This document shows positions 32,857 through 44,500 of a DNA stretch of 64,000 bases, piece by piece (the first letter of the stretch is position 1; every line of letters starts with the position of its first letter). The position numbers and the translations under genes were made by a program. The notes under the pieces are model-generated. The model made no database searches. It was not told the DNA's origin and saw only the letters and a list, made by a program, of their open reading frames with translations. Source of the stretch: Hyaloscypha bicolor E (taxonomy: Eukaryota; Ascomycota; Leotiomycetes; Helotiales; Hyaloscyphaceae); contig NW_020194557.1 of the NCBI RefSeq assembly GCF_002865645.1, positions 868,001-932,000 of the forward strand, in the 5' to 3' direction.

Positions 32857-35006
32857 CTATACATGCCTCCCACTACGTCTAGGCGCTCCTATAGCCACCC
32901 TAGCCCTTTTTGGTGCCCTCCCCTCCACTTGATCACCTGATTCTCCTCCTTCTCTAGCTCCATTCTCACGTGCTTGCTCCTCAGCTACTCTCTTCTTTGC
33001 TCTCTCAGATGCTCTTCCAGCCTTCTGAACTGACGCAATTGAACCACGATTATTCTCCTTTGCTACCGCTTTAGGGAGGGTGATTTTATCCCTCTTGTGG
33101 GTTGCACCAGTAGTAGGTAAATCAGGATAAGTCAATTGGGAGGTGATTTTGTTAAGGGCACTATACGGCCAGAGAGTAGTAAGCTCACCATACTTAGTAG
33201 CTAAGCGGTAGCCCTATTTTAATTAGCTTTTATTAAAAGTAAGGCTTATAAACCATATACCTTTAGAGTCTTTTCCAAAACTCTTACTGGAATTCTAGCC
33301 ATTTCCGTACCGAATCTGTATTGCTTTGGGATCTGGAGGGTTGCAATCTCTTGAATATTATACTCAAGAGCTTTGGAATTCGCCCTCTTTACCATATTCT
33401 CCCTCTGTTTTCTTATATACTCCGCAACCCTCCTAGTTAGCTCAGATAAAATTATCTCCTCAGCTACTTCCTCCTGTTCTGCTTCTTTATCTACGAAAAA
33501 GCTATCCTCTCTATCCTCTTCATTCTCTCTATTCTCTCCATTCTCTCTATTCTCTCTATCCTCTCCATCCTCTCCATCCTCTCCAGAAGTACTATTCTCA
33601 GTAATACCTTCTATAGGCCCTATAGCCCCTAGGGCCGCACGTATACGGCAAGCACTCTCCTTATAGTCTAGGAAATCAGTAGGTGGCTTTCGTCCAAACC
33701 AGACCTCATATGGTATATTTCCCTTAGGAAGAGCTGGTATAGCTATAGTATTAATTACCCATATAATTAAAGGAAGTAACTGTATCCACGATTAGATACT
33801 AGTATCCGCTCGTACGGCCCGTAGTCGTTTCTTGAAGATTCGATTAGCCACTTTAATAGAGTCCTGAGATTAAGGATAATAAGCTCGTCCGCAAATAATC
33901 TTTATCCCTCTCTTCTTGCAAATCTCAATTACTTTCCCCTTAAACTCGCCTCTATTATTATAGGCTAAAATGGAAATATATCCATTATTATTTAGCTATT
34001 TAATAAGCTCGTCCGCAGCTTTGTCCGCAGTCTTAGCCTTAAGCCTACGGATCCATACGAACTTGGAAAAGTGGCATTTTAATTGCCAGATCCATATATA
34101 TTCTTTATCCGGATCATACTATAATAGTATTAGTAAATAATACTATAGTATTAATAAAGTATAGAGAAAAAGGTTCGGAATTTACGAAAATCGTAGGAAT
34201 CGCGAAAATCGCGAAAATTGCAGGAAAGGCCTAAAAACGTACGAAAATCGCGAAAATCATAGGAAAAGCTTAAAAACACAGGAAATACAGGAAATACAGG
34301 AATATAGGGGTAAATCACATGACTTAAGGGATACTTATACGAAAATCTATTAAATCCAGAACCATACACTCGCTAGGATAATGAGATTGGATAGGTGTAA
34401 TTCCCTTAGGATTCTTCTGAGCCTTTTCCTTATTATAGTAAGCATAGCAGGCACTTATCCAAGCGTGGTCGTTACGGGATAGGCCATACCAAATACGTCT
34501 TATATACTCAAATATAGTATTAAAGGCTATTATATAGGTTATTAGTATAAAAATTAGTAAATTCAAGGGATACTTACCTATATATATTAATTTCTCATAA
34601 ATAGTAGTCAAAACCTCAAAGGTATTATTATAGTAAAGAATATACCAGGCTGGAATAATCTTATTGCGGCGGGTATCATGGTATTCCTTATAATATACCT
34701 AATTATCCTGAAGCTTATATAATTGGGATTCGTACTTAATATTAGCCTAGTAGCGCTTCTCTGCTTTTATTCTACTAGGGAGTAAAGTATCAGGATTTTG
34801 CAACTACTATCTAATATCTATATGCTTCCTAGTAGTAAGAATTTTCCTACTACTGCCCTTAGCAAGCCTTTAATCCCATATAGCTTCGTCTTTAGCAGAC
34901 TAATTATTAGTAGGGTCTTTAGTAATAGGGGAGGGCAAAAACTGAGTACTAGAGGAATATACTCCTGGTATAGTAATATCAAAATATTGCTTTGCTCGGC
35001 CATAGA
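32857..35006 (-). pseudogene. Integrase-like DDE transposase of the Ginger-like element, degraded
   Basis: From right to left on the minus strand: PAWYILYYNNTFEVLTTIYE near 34640, YIRRIWYGLSRNDHAWI near 34490, then AQKNPKGITPIQSHYP and the first Asp in VLDLIDFR near 34340. After an insert come FVWIRRLKAK near 34065 and AYNNRGEFKG near 33950 (the intact motif is DNRGEF). IKIICGRAYYP, DSIKVANRIFKKRLRA (the intact form has Glu in place of Lys) and NIPYEVWFGRKP near 33700 follow. A charged tail ends at 32857 with RRSGRHV. Stops and catalytic D-to-N and E-to-K changes are all of RIP type. It is inactive. Confidence 0.75.
34170..34312. repeat. Short A-rich tandem repeats interrupting the Ginger transposase
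   Basis: Units such as CGCGAAAATC and CAGGAAATA recur between the DLIDFR motif and the following transposase segment, where intact relatives are continuous. This is either an internal intron expanded by slippage or a later insertion. Confidence 0.5.
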
Positions 35007-35227
35007 TATATTAACGAGATATACGTAGGACTAGAGATAAACGAAGGGTTGAAAGAGACATATTGGAAATAAGGTAATTAATTGGGAGGTATATAGAATT
35101 AGTAATTATACTTGGAAAGTAGGTGCTTGTACTGTGAACTATGTACTGTAAACTGTGTCTAGGTAGTAAAAAGGGAGCAGAGGCCCTATATATATCTAGA
35201 AGCTATGGAAAAGTGTCTTTACCCCTA

Positions 35228-35460
35228 TTACATACTGAGAACTAAAGGGTTTCAGCTATTAGTCTTAAGGATATATTATTACATACTGAGAACTAAAGGG
35301 TTTCAGCCATTAGTCTTAAGGATATATTATTATATACTGAGAACTAAAGGGTTTTAGCCATTAGTCTTGAGGATATATTATTACATACTGAGAACTAAAG
35401 GGTTTCAGCCATTAGTCTTAAGGATATATTATTATATACTGAGAACTAAAGGGTTTCAGC
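35228..35460. repeat. 51-bp tandem repeat, about 4.5 copies
   Basis: A unit starting CATACTGAGAACTAAAGGG recurs at 35231, 35282, 35333, 35384 and 35435, exactly 51 bp apart, with one or two differences per copy. The last copy is cut short at the inner side of the right TIR of the Ginger-like element. There are no spacers, so it is not a CRISPR array. Confidence 0.9.
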
Positions 35461-35659
35461 CTCCTCAGCCCCGAAACCCCAATATTATGCGATTGATTAA
35501 TCGGCCCCCCGATTGATTAATCGGGACCCACTGTGGCTTGCGAATCGTATTCCATTTCCTATTGATTAATGGGAGCTACGATTGATTAATCGGAAGGCCG
35601 ATTGACCAATCGTAGCGCCCGATTGGTAAACCGCTCGTATTGACGAACGGGCGTAAACA

Positions 35660-35873
35660 CCTCGTCCACGGCTTTGAGCATCACGAATTTCTCGGACGAG
35701 AGGTAGCGTCCCAGTTTGGTGGGTGCGTTCTCGTACATGTTGTAGGGCTTCTTGCCTTGCCCTTTCATGACCGTGTGGCGGTCTTCTTCAAAGGAGTTCC
35801 CACTGATCTGGGCGAGGGCGGGCATGTCAGCGTAGGTGACGAGCTGAATGGTGATTCAGAGGGGATTTGCCAT
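35660..35873 (-). pseudogene. GNAT-like acetyltransferase, 5' part, split by the Ginger-like element
   Basis: From ATG 35873 the minus strand reads MANPL, then an in-frame TGA (35858-35856), then ITIQLVTYADMPALAQISG, NSFEEDRHTVM and EKFVMLKAVDEV up to the transposon. The sequence beyond the left end of the transposon continues TGTVV. The ADMPALAQI-x-x-x-SF start and the KAVDEVTG strand are typical of fungal GNAT N-acetyltransferases. The nonsense codon is a CGA-to-TGA type change, compatible with RIP. The gene is therefore dead by a stop and by insertion. Confidence 0.6.
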
Positions 35874-36370
35874 GATTGTGGACATGGATGTGAGACGTGA
35901 GAGGGGGTGGTGAGGTCTGAGATTGAGGCACGGCTAGAAGTGCTTGTGTGGGAAGCAGAGATGTGGAGGACCCTTGCTTTGTGATGCGGGCAAGGCGAAA
36001 AAAAGCCGGTTAAAGGTTGAATCCGTATCCGTACGGAAGAGGACCCTTTGCATATCATGCAACACTCCACCCTTCCCTCAAGGTCAGGTTCAACGCCTAG
36101 ATGTAAAAACGAGTTGAAGGTACTCTTTGTCAAATCAAAGCCGACATCACGGCTCAATGCAACGGGCCAACGTGTTTGGAGTTCATTATTCGATTCATCT
36201 CCGAAGAAGCGACTCTTTCTTCCTGCAAATGCTAAGCATGACGGTCGTGATATATTTCATAGACAATCCGATCCGGAGAAAGCATCTGAAATGCTCGAGC
36301 CGTGACGAGCCAACTCCGCAATTCCCTTCTCCCAACTAACCAGCCAGTCCATCGATTCATCCCTTCATAA
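35874..36370. other. Intergenic, no supported gene
   Basis: This lies between the split GNAT start and the stop of the nudF homologue. Nothing recognisable is present. Confidence 0.4.
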
Positions 36371-37849
36371 TCATGACGCGAAGACCCTGACTTTCAAATC
36401 TACACTCCCCGTCGCTATGACGCACCTTATGCTGACGTTCGCAGCTGGATCTTCTTTCTTCTTCCCGTTCGGAGTCCCGTTCACTCCATTCGTAGCCGGG
36501 GTTTCCTTTACAACGCCCGGCGCCCAGCGTATGCAGCTGACGAAATGCCCGTGGGTCTCGTCTAATGTTTTCACTAACTTGCCTTCTTGTGAGAGGTCCC
36601 AACATCGTAATGTCTTGTCGTCGGCCACACTGAGCAGGTATTTGCCGCCCGGATGGAAGACTAGACCACTCACCCAATTGTCGTGGCCCAGCAGTGTCTT
36701 AATCAAGGTCCCTCGAGCATCCCATAGTCTTATGCTCTTGTCTCTTGAACCTGTCGCTATGAATTCTGCCGAACTGCTTGCAGGTGGCTTCTTTTGTCCT
36801 GCCAGAGTCGCTAGATATCCGTAACTCGTTGGGGGCGCAAATACACAGCATTCGATAACGTGCTCGTGGCCTAGCAGTGTTGCTTGCGGTTCGCCAGAAG
36901 TCGTATTCCATATTCGTGCCGTATTGTCGTTGCCCGCAGAGAGCAGATATTCACCATCGAAGGAGGGTGAGACGTCTCGGACCCAATCTGCGTGCCCCCG
37001 GATCGTTTTCACACAATATCCTGTTGAAACGTCCCATATTCGCAATGACTTGTCTCGACTTGCTGAAACGAGGAGGTTTCCTGATGACGGAGATCCAGCA
37101 GCACCACTAGGTATGAATCGCACAGCAGAAACCGAATGATCATGTCCAGGTAGAGTTCGAATATTCTTGTACTCGTCGCTTGGATCCCACAGTTTGATCG
37201 TTAGATCGCTCGAGCACGAAGCAAGTAATGTCCCTCCTCTTGGCCCACCAAAGTCAACATCCAGCACTGCCTTGGTATGCCCTTTAACCGTCCGTTCCAG
37301 CTCCCCTAATTCCCAGTCCCAAATCTTTATGGTGTAATCGTCCGAGCCCGATGCGAGTGAGGAAAATACAGGGTGAAATGCAACGCATGTAATCGGGCCT
37401 CTATGCGATTCGAGCGTGTGCCTTGCCGGCGATCTTGGGAGCCAAGATGTCGGGTCTTGGTTCCGCCGTGAGAGGGATGTTGGAGTCGCCGAGTCGAGCT
37501 CTGATTGTAGACTTGCATTTCTTGATTCGAGATCCATTATCTGGAGCAGATCAAGTCAGTCCTCGGCAGCCTTCGGCAGAAGGTTTTATTGCCTACCTTT
37601 TTCTGTAGCCGCACCACACTCGTCCACTTCTTCTCCAGTAACCCCTCATATTTCTTACTTGTAGCTGCATCGAAGCTATCGCCGATACTCAGGTCTTCCC
37701 GTAACGCCGCGGTACTGTTTGTGAGACCTATCGAGCTGAGGTAGGCTATGATGGACTTGTGCCTGGTCTCGAATCAGTGGTTGCTCTGCGACATCAGGGG
37801 GCGTAGCTTACAGCTCTTCGGCCTGCCGCGGCGTCAGGATTTGGCTCAT
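36371..37849 (-). CDS. nudF: Nuclear distribution protein PAC1/nudF (LIS1 homologue)
   Basis: Three exons (37849-37812, 37762-37597, 37540-36371) give 457 residues; the introns are 49 and 56 bp. The start [13 protein letters not shown] joins [10 protein letters not shown] over the first intron, giving the LisH domain (about 9-41), followed by a short coiled coil ([20 protein letters not shown]). Seven WD40 repeats follow, with clear GH...WD units: [59 protein letters not shown] and [12 protein letters not shown] Gly/Asn/Lys insert precedes the last blade. The protein dimerises, binds dynein and NudE, and supports nuclear migration and microtubule plus-end function. Length and order are normal for filamentous fungi. 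Confidence 0.96.
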
Positions 37850-38685
37850 GGTGACTGCGGTATTCGATACATGAAGCTCGGGGGCTATTTGTTTGCAACT
37901 CTCTCCCAAGGCATGCGCCCGGCAGCTGACGCCTGATGTTGCCTCTGTGTTTATTCCTTGAAATTGCAGTGCGGGGAGGTGGTATGCTGCTCAAATCTCT
38001 GGCGCAAGTCTGGCTTGGGTAAGGACACGATATTCACTCAAGTAGGCTCTATGCGGTCAAAAGGGAGACGTAGATCGGCGGTGGTTTTGTGCTGTGCGGG
38101 ATGGCGAAGTTGGGAAGTCTGGCAATTTCTTGTGATGCGCTCTGCTCCGCAACTTATCAAAAACAGGCCTCACCCTTTGGTCAGGGGTTGGGGCCAGCCG
38201 AAGTGGGCTAATGACAGCACGGGCCAAGTGCAGGGGTGGGTTGCCACGAGTGACGAGCAAGAAATTCGATATCAACACCTACTGCTTCTCGTCACTATTC
38301 ACGATTTCGTACCACAACGACCACAACTGATCCGACTATTTGTGCTCTATTGCTACGACGGCTCTGTACATGTTGCGGAACCGACGCGATTACTCTATTT
38401 TATCAGCCTTGCGACCGACTGCGACCGACTCCGACACGTCCCCTTTGAGACAGCAGGAGCCGACCAGACTTTGCGCCAACCCGTCCAGGTACGCTCCCCT
38501 TCGCCCCTTACGTTTCCAAAAGATGAGGACATCTTTGTGCGTGCGAGATACCTCATCTGTCGCCTATGATCCGTGGCCTTGCAGCCATGGAGAAACGCAT
38601 CTCCCTGCCACTGCGCAAGCTAACTAAACGCGTGACAGGATCTGGCAAAGAACCCAAGGCCCCTCCCAAATCACCGAATCCCAAG
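37850..38685. promoter_or_regulatory. Shared 836-bp upstream region of nudF and the XMAP215 homologue
   Basis: The two divergent start codons are 836 bp apart and nothing else is encoded between them. The frame of the right-hand gene is open upstream from 38566, but the first family-like residues are at MAEQEEDFSSLPLPDRF. Confidence 0.4.
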
Positions 38686-41558
38686 ATGGCTGAACAGGAG
38701 GAAGATTTCAGCTCGCTGCCATTGCCTGATCGCTTTCAGCACAAGGTACTTACTCCGCCACAATCCAAAAGATGCCACGGGCCAACGGACTGACAATTTC
38801 GTTCCTAGATATGGAAAGTACGAAAAGCAGCATACGAAGACGGTGCGAAGCAATTCGAGATTACCCCCGACGAGCATGACCCTGCCTTTCGCCCATTTCT
38901 ACAAGAGCCTTCACTGTGGAAGGGAGCAGTTGCAGACTCGAATGTTGCCGCACAGCAAGAAGGTATTGCGGCATTATGTGCCTTCCTCAAATTTGGCGGC
39001 CGTGAAGGATGTACGAGGTATGTTATGCTGGGTTATTGAGGAGATAAATTCTGACTTTAAGATAGGACACGAGGCCATACATTGACCCCCTTGGTCGAGA
39101 AGGGCCTATCCTCCACCAGGGCTGCAACCAAACAATCCGCCCTTGAGGCCATTTTACTTTACATCGAGTTAGATACCCCCGCGCCTGTCATCGAAGATCT
39201 CCTCCCTGCGCTTTCTAATAAACAACCAAAGGTCGTTGCTGCAACATTAGCAGCATTGACTGCCATTTATCACAATTATGGGTGCAAAACGGTGGACCCA
39301 AAGTCTGTCCTCAAGGTTCTACCGAAAGCATTTGGCCACGCGGACAAAAATGTGCGAGCAGAAGCCACGAATCTGGCGGTGGAATTTTACAGATGGCTGA
39401 GAGAGGCGATGAAGCCAATGTTCTGGAACGACTTAAAGCCGACGCAGCAAACGGAAATGGAAGCTTCCTTTGAGAAAATCAAGTCAGAACCAGCGCCGAA
39501 GCAGGAACGTTTTTTACGGTCACAGCAAGCTGCAATGTCAAGAGCACCCCCTCCGGGCGCCGCAGGAGCTGTTGAAGAGGAAGATGAATTGGAAGCTGAA
39601 GGAGTGGAGATTGATGCCTTCGATTTGGCAGAACCCCAAGACGTTTTGTCCAAAGTTGCACCAGATTTCCACGAACAATTGGCTTCAGCGAAATGGAAGG
39701 AGAGGAAGGACGCCCTCGAAGCACTATACGTGATTCTTAATGTTCCCAGAATCAAGGACGGCGATTTTGGCGAGATAGCAAGATGTCTAGGGCCGAAGTG
39801 TATGAAGGATGCAAACATTGCCGTCGTTACTCAAGCTGCACAATGTATTGAGGTCTTGGCAAAGGGGATGCGAAAGCCGTTCGGCAGATATCGATCGATT
39901 GTTATGGGCCCCACCATGGAGAGACTAAAGGAGAAGAAAGCTTCGGTATCAGATGCGCTTGGAGCAGCATTGGATCAAGTGTTTGCCGCCACCAGTTTGT
40001 CCGATTGCTTGGAAGAGACTCTCGAATTCTTGAAGCACAAGAATCCACAAGTCAAGGAGGGCACCATGAAGTTCCTGATCAGATGTCTGAAGACCACCAG
40101 AGAAGCTCCCGCAAAACCCGAGGTTGCTTCAATTGCAGAGGCAGCAAAGAAGCTGTTATCTGAGTCGGTTGAGGGTTTGAGATCAGGAGGAGCAGAAGTT
40201 TTAGGGACGGTGATGAAGATCATGGGCGAGCGAGCGATGGGACCGTATCTCGAGGGTCTTGATGATATCCGAAAGACAAAAATCAAGGAGTACTTCGATA
40301 CGGCTGAAGTGAAGGCAAAAGACAAGCCAAAGCCACCACCAGCGGCTGCTCCTCGTGCAGCGGCCCCAGCAGCAGCTCCCCGAAAGGTCGTTGCTAAGAA
40401 GCCAGCCACGAAGAAGCCAGCTCCAGCTCCTAGCCCATATGCTCAAGAAGCTTTGGCACCACAACCGACCGCAAGAAGCATTCCTGGCTCGAAGCTCGGG
40501 GCCCCCAAAACATCTGGCTTGGCTGCTCCGGGAGCTGGCCTCAAAGCTCCAATGAAGCGGACCCTTGCTGGACCTGGCGGTTCTGCCCCACCAGCTCTCT
40601 CATCACCACGACGCCCAGTCTCACAAGCGCCTCCGCCAGAAGAAGAAGCACCTGCACCCCCTCGTCTCGGTCTTGGTGGTCGTGGTCTCGCCGGTCGCCC
40701 TCTTGCTGCGAAAGCACCAGCACTTGCTCCTCCCGCCAGTCAATCAATATCTCCCCCGCCAAATTCGGGGTTAACAGCCCTGGAACGAGCTGAACTGGAA
40801 GAGCTACGACTTGACAAAGATCGTTTACTGCGACAAAGCGATGACTTACGACAAGAACGATCGAGATTGAACTCGGAAGTTCAAGAATTGAAGAATCAAA
40901 ACGCGCAATTAATTGAAGACCACACTCGAGATGTCCTCTCTATCAAGGCGAAAGAAACACAGCTCGTCCGCGCAAGATCGGATTGTGAAGCGGCAGAGGC
41001 AATGTGTGGCCAATTACGGAGAGAAATGGAGCGACTCAAGCGTGCTCTAACCAGTGCCGAAAGGGTCAACAGTCCTCCGGCATTAAGTCCCGGTCGAGAC
41101 GGCTCAACAGACGAAGCTGGCATCTACCGCGACACAGGTATGTACAGCGGCACTCAAGAGACCGCCAGAGCAGGGTACGGCCATCGAGCTCGGATGTCCT
41201 TAAACTCGGCACTCAGCGAGGAGAAAGAGAATACCGTCGACGCAATGACTGCACAATATGGTCGGGGTAAGCTGAGTCCAGAGCTTGGCCGCAATGGGCG
41301 GAACAGCGCTGCGAGCGGCAGTGGTGGCAGAAATAGTCCTGCACCTGCATTCCAATCGAGGATCAGAGATACGAGCACCGAGGGCGCAAGACCGGAGGGT
41401 AATGGACAAGGCGTTGAGAGCTGGAAGAGAGCGGCGGAAGTCACGAGTGCTTTGAAGGCGAAGATCGAGCAGATGAAGGTATACCTCCCAGTCCACTCCT
41501 CACCACGAATATACGCTAACTGATCTCCCAGGCCCGACAAGGCATCTCGAGACCTTAA
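38686..41558 (+). CDS. alpA: XMAP215/TOG-family microtubule polymerase (alpA/STU2/alp14 homologue)
   Basis: Four exons (38686-38745, 38809-39017, 39066-41478, 41532-41558) give 902 residues. The last exon is only 9 codons (ARQGISRP-stop); without it the frame runs into intron sequence. TOG1 covers about 1-235 (LPLPDRFQHK-IWKVRKAAYE, then KQSALEAILLYIELD). TOG2 runs from about 290 to 505 (EQLASAKWKERKDALEAL, LKHKNPQVKEGTMKFLIRCL). A basic Ala/Pro-rich linker (about 520-650) should bind the microtubule lattice, and a coiled coil (about 660-755) should dimerise. The two-TOG plus coiled-coil plan is that of fungal Stu2/Alp14/AlpA. It adds tubulin at plus ends and acts in spindles and polarised growth. 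Confidence 0.93.
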
Positions 41559-44500
41559 TTCCCTTCTTTTATACATCCGTAATGGCAGTTCAATGGCCAC
41601 CTTGAGCGAAAGAAGAGCATACTTGCCGCGAGTGGCTGGGCATTGGTGTTGACGTTCTGTTTGGTTGATTTCGTGATGTAGAGATCTAGCCCTGGGTCGC
41701 TAATTTGAAAGACTCAGACGGCAATTAATGACGTGAATGATGGGTCTGTCAGGATTGGAATGGAATGCATAACTGGCGCTGCGTTTGTGTTTGGTTTACT
41801 GTTCTTATTGTGGATACCGTAGAGTTTACGCGAGAAAGAGACTTCAGAATAATACAGCTTCACTCTATATCCAACAACCCAGAGCGAGCTTCTGATTTGC
41901 AAAGGCAGAATTGATGAGATGGCAAGGAACCGACAAGTGTCCTGCCTACCCGTATTCTTCATCTCCCGACTTTTTCGATTGTTCAGAGAGGGAGGTTGAC
42001 ACATGTTCCTGCATCCACCTCGCATGCCGGACTTGCATATTGCAGTGCAGCAATGTCGACGATGACTTGCATGCGCGCATTACGCCGTGAGATGCCGTGA
42101 GACGCTGAGAGCGAGCGGTATTTTTCTGTCCCCTTGGGCTGGCACCCTGGTCACGGATGTGTTGTCTTTGCGTTCCCTTGGGTTTGCAGCGTCGGGTAGA
42201 GTTGCAGAGGAGTACAGGATCTAGCGGGTTGGGTACAGACGTTTCTTGTCGTTGCACGGCAGGTGTGGATGTGTTGGCGTTGAGCTTGTTGCGTATTGGG
42301 GACTCGAGGAGGGCGAGGAGATACGGTGTGTTTGGTTGAAGGTGCAGTGATAGGTGGCGTGCTTAGAGGTGCTATCGGAATCTAAGTTAGTTGACGGGCG
42401 GAAGATTTTGATGTGGGATGTAGTGGCCAGTGGAGGGATTGCTCGAAGAAGATGTAGGATGTGAGTTGTTTCGCGGGAGATTTTGGTAAAGGACGTTAAT
42501 GGTTTCTGGGATGGAAGGGGAAGGAGTGATGGACGGTGGAGCTTGGTGGTTTTGTTGTCTCTTTGGCATGGAAAATACCGGAGACTAACGACTTCGGAGT
42601 GTGGACTTGTTGAAGGCTTGAATATATATCGTTCTGTGTACGAAGGACAACGTGGACACTGTAGGTCTGTAATTGGGGAGTCGGTTGTGAAGATCTGGCG
42701 GGAGGATTGGTAGTAATTCCGACTTGTGCGGTGGTTAGTGGAGAGCGGTATGTTCATAGTTTTCAACTCTTCTAGAGATTGTTAGTTCTTCGTCCTCTTG
42801 CTCTGCTATTTACCAGGGGATGTCATTGTCCCAATGGCGTCTTGTTGATTTTTGTTGAGCTAAAACATTAGATGGAGTCGTGCCAGGTGCGCACCGTATG
42901 GAGACGCATGCAAGACTTTCCATGCAAGATGTCTACGGCCATAATATCCGAGTCAGCAGTATTCGAAGACCGCAGATCGGATAATGGATTAAGGATTGCT
43001 TGTGATGGAGCGGTGACGGCTGTTCCGGAGAAATCGGAGTCAGCATACTTCTTTCAGGTATTTTTGGGAGTTGAATGTTCCAGGAGCTGTCGTATATTAC
43101 AAAAGAATGTTACCGTTGGATTGCTACGGAAGTGGGAACTGACATAGAAGAAGGATTGATGGGGACCCATCCCGTTGGGTATTCCTGTTAAAGACTTTAC
43201 AAGAGTTTTTCAAGGAAAAATTGCAGAGATGAGAATCAGTCGCAAAGAGCAGCTGCGATGCGACTCAATGCAGAAATTTTGGGTTTTGTCGAGGTAAGTT
43301 TCACTGTAGCTGGGGCCATTTCCACACAGGAGTTGACAGCTCCTTAGCAACCTCCGGGTGGATCCGAGGATACAATGACAATAGCGGGAGCATCAAGACA
43401 TGGTGGTCTTCAGATCTAGCAAGTGCTTATCTCGGTATCTCCGGCGAAGAATGTTTCTGCCGCCTTCGGCTCCCTTTTCTCACGCCCTCCGAGTTCAGCT
43501 TCGTATGCAGGCTTCCAGCTCCGGACGGAGCGGCGAAGCTGAACAATGGACACTTTTGCTCCAAATTCCAGTTCCTCATCCAACATCAGCATTCTTGATG
43601 CTTCTGTGGGGCTTCGGCACACATATTCCGGTGCGGGTGGCTGCTAAGCAAAGATGTCGAGGCACGCTGAGGTCCGTGATGTGGCGAGGCAGAGCCATCC
43701 CAATCACAATCCAAGTCCCTCGATTTCGGCCTTCTCACGACTCATTGTGCCGGATACAACGGAGTAGTATGCCTCCTTTCGGCCAGCTCATTCAGGAAGA
43801 ACGGTATAATTCGGGTGAATGGAGTCGTTTCAGGGCGGACGGCTCGGCACCAGAAGCAGGCCGAGTATTGCGTTGAATCGAGCTTGCGTCGAGGGATCTC
43901 GAGCCTTGAACCTGGAGCTCAAGGGTACGAGACGAGGAGGGATAGAGTATGCTCTATAGTGGGTATGCTCCGAGATGCATTGCATACGGTTCTGCAGCTC
44001 GTGTTGTAGCTTCATTTTCAAAACAAACTTCTGGGATCCAGGGAGTTAATTCTATCCACATGTCTATTAGCTTGGGTATCGTATGCAATCTAAGCCAGAA
44101 GCCGAAATAGCGCTGACCTTGGACTTGCAAGAGTGGCGCCGAGATGGTTGGGAGAAGGGGAAAGAGAGTTTCTTGAGCGGGAAGTCCTCAGACGGCTTGA
44201 GAAAGAAGGCCAAGTCTCACATCATCCCCACAGCTCTCGTTTCGTCCTCCGCCGTGTGACTTAATCTTCGGGCCGAGTCACTGATTTGCCCCATAGAATT
44301 ATCGGGGACGGCTCTGAACAAAGCAAGTTCTCGGTAAGTGTTGCTCGGTGCTGATGATTGAGACATTGTGTTACAGTAACAACACGGACGCAAATAAATT
44401 ACTAGATAACAGCTCAGGGCAGAATTGAGTGGAAGAGAAGGTGCTACAGGTTTCCCATTGCTTGATCTCGCCCACTTGGGCTGCGGGATCGAAGATGATC

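Larger units (their letters stand above)
32631..35659. mobile_element. Ginger-like DNA transposon (3.03 kb) with 171-bp TIRs and 4-bp target duplication
   Basis: TIRs 32631-32801 and 35489-35659 are nearly identical; they start TGTTYACGCCCGTTCG and end in CA. They are built from repeated ATTGATTAATCGG-type palindromic motifs. The 4-bp duplication CCTC occurs at 32627-32630 and 35660-35663. The only decipherable gene is a minus-strand integrase-type DDE transposase. TIRs, a 4-bp duplication and a retroviral-like integrase without reverse transcriptase together fit the Ginger class. It carries RIP-type decay in the centre while the TIRs are fresh. It is inserted in a GNAT-like gene. Confidence 0.8.

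Noticed and set aside
35228..35460. CRISPR-like array
   Set aside because: Units are contiguous 51-bp tandem copies without spacers, inside a eukaryotic transposon.
42221..42766. Minus-strand frame of 181 codons rich in Ser/Thr/Pro
   Set aside because: Its composition follows the local pyrimidine bias, and there is no family resemblance. An intergenic origin is more likely.
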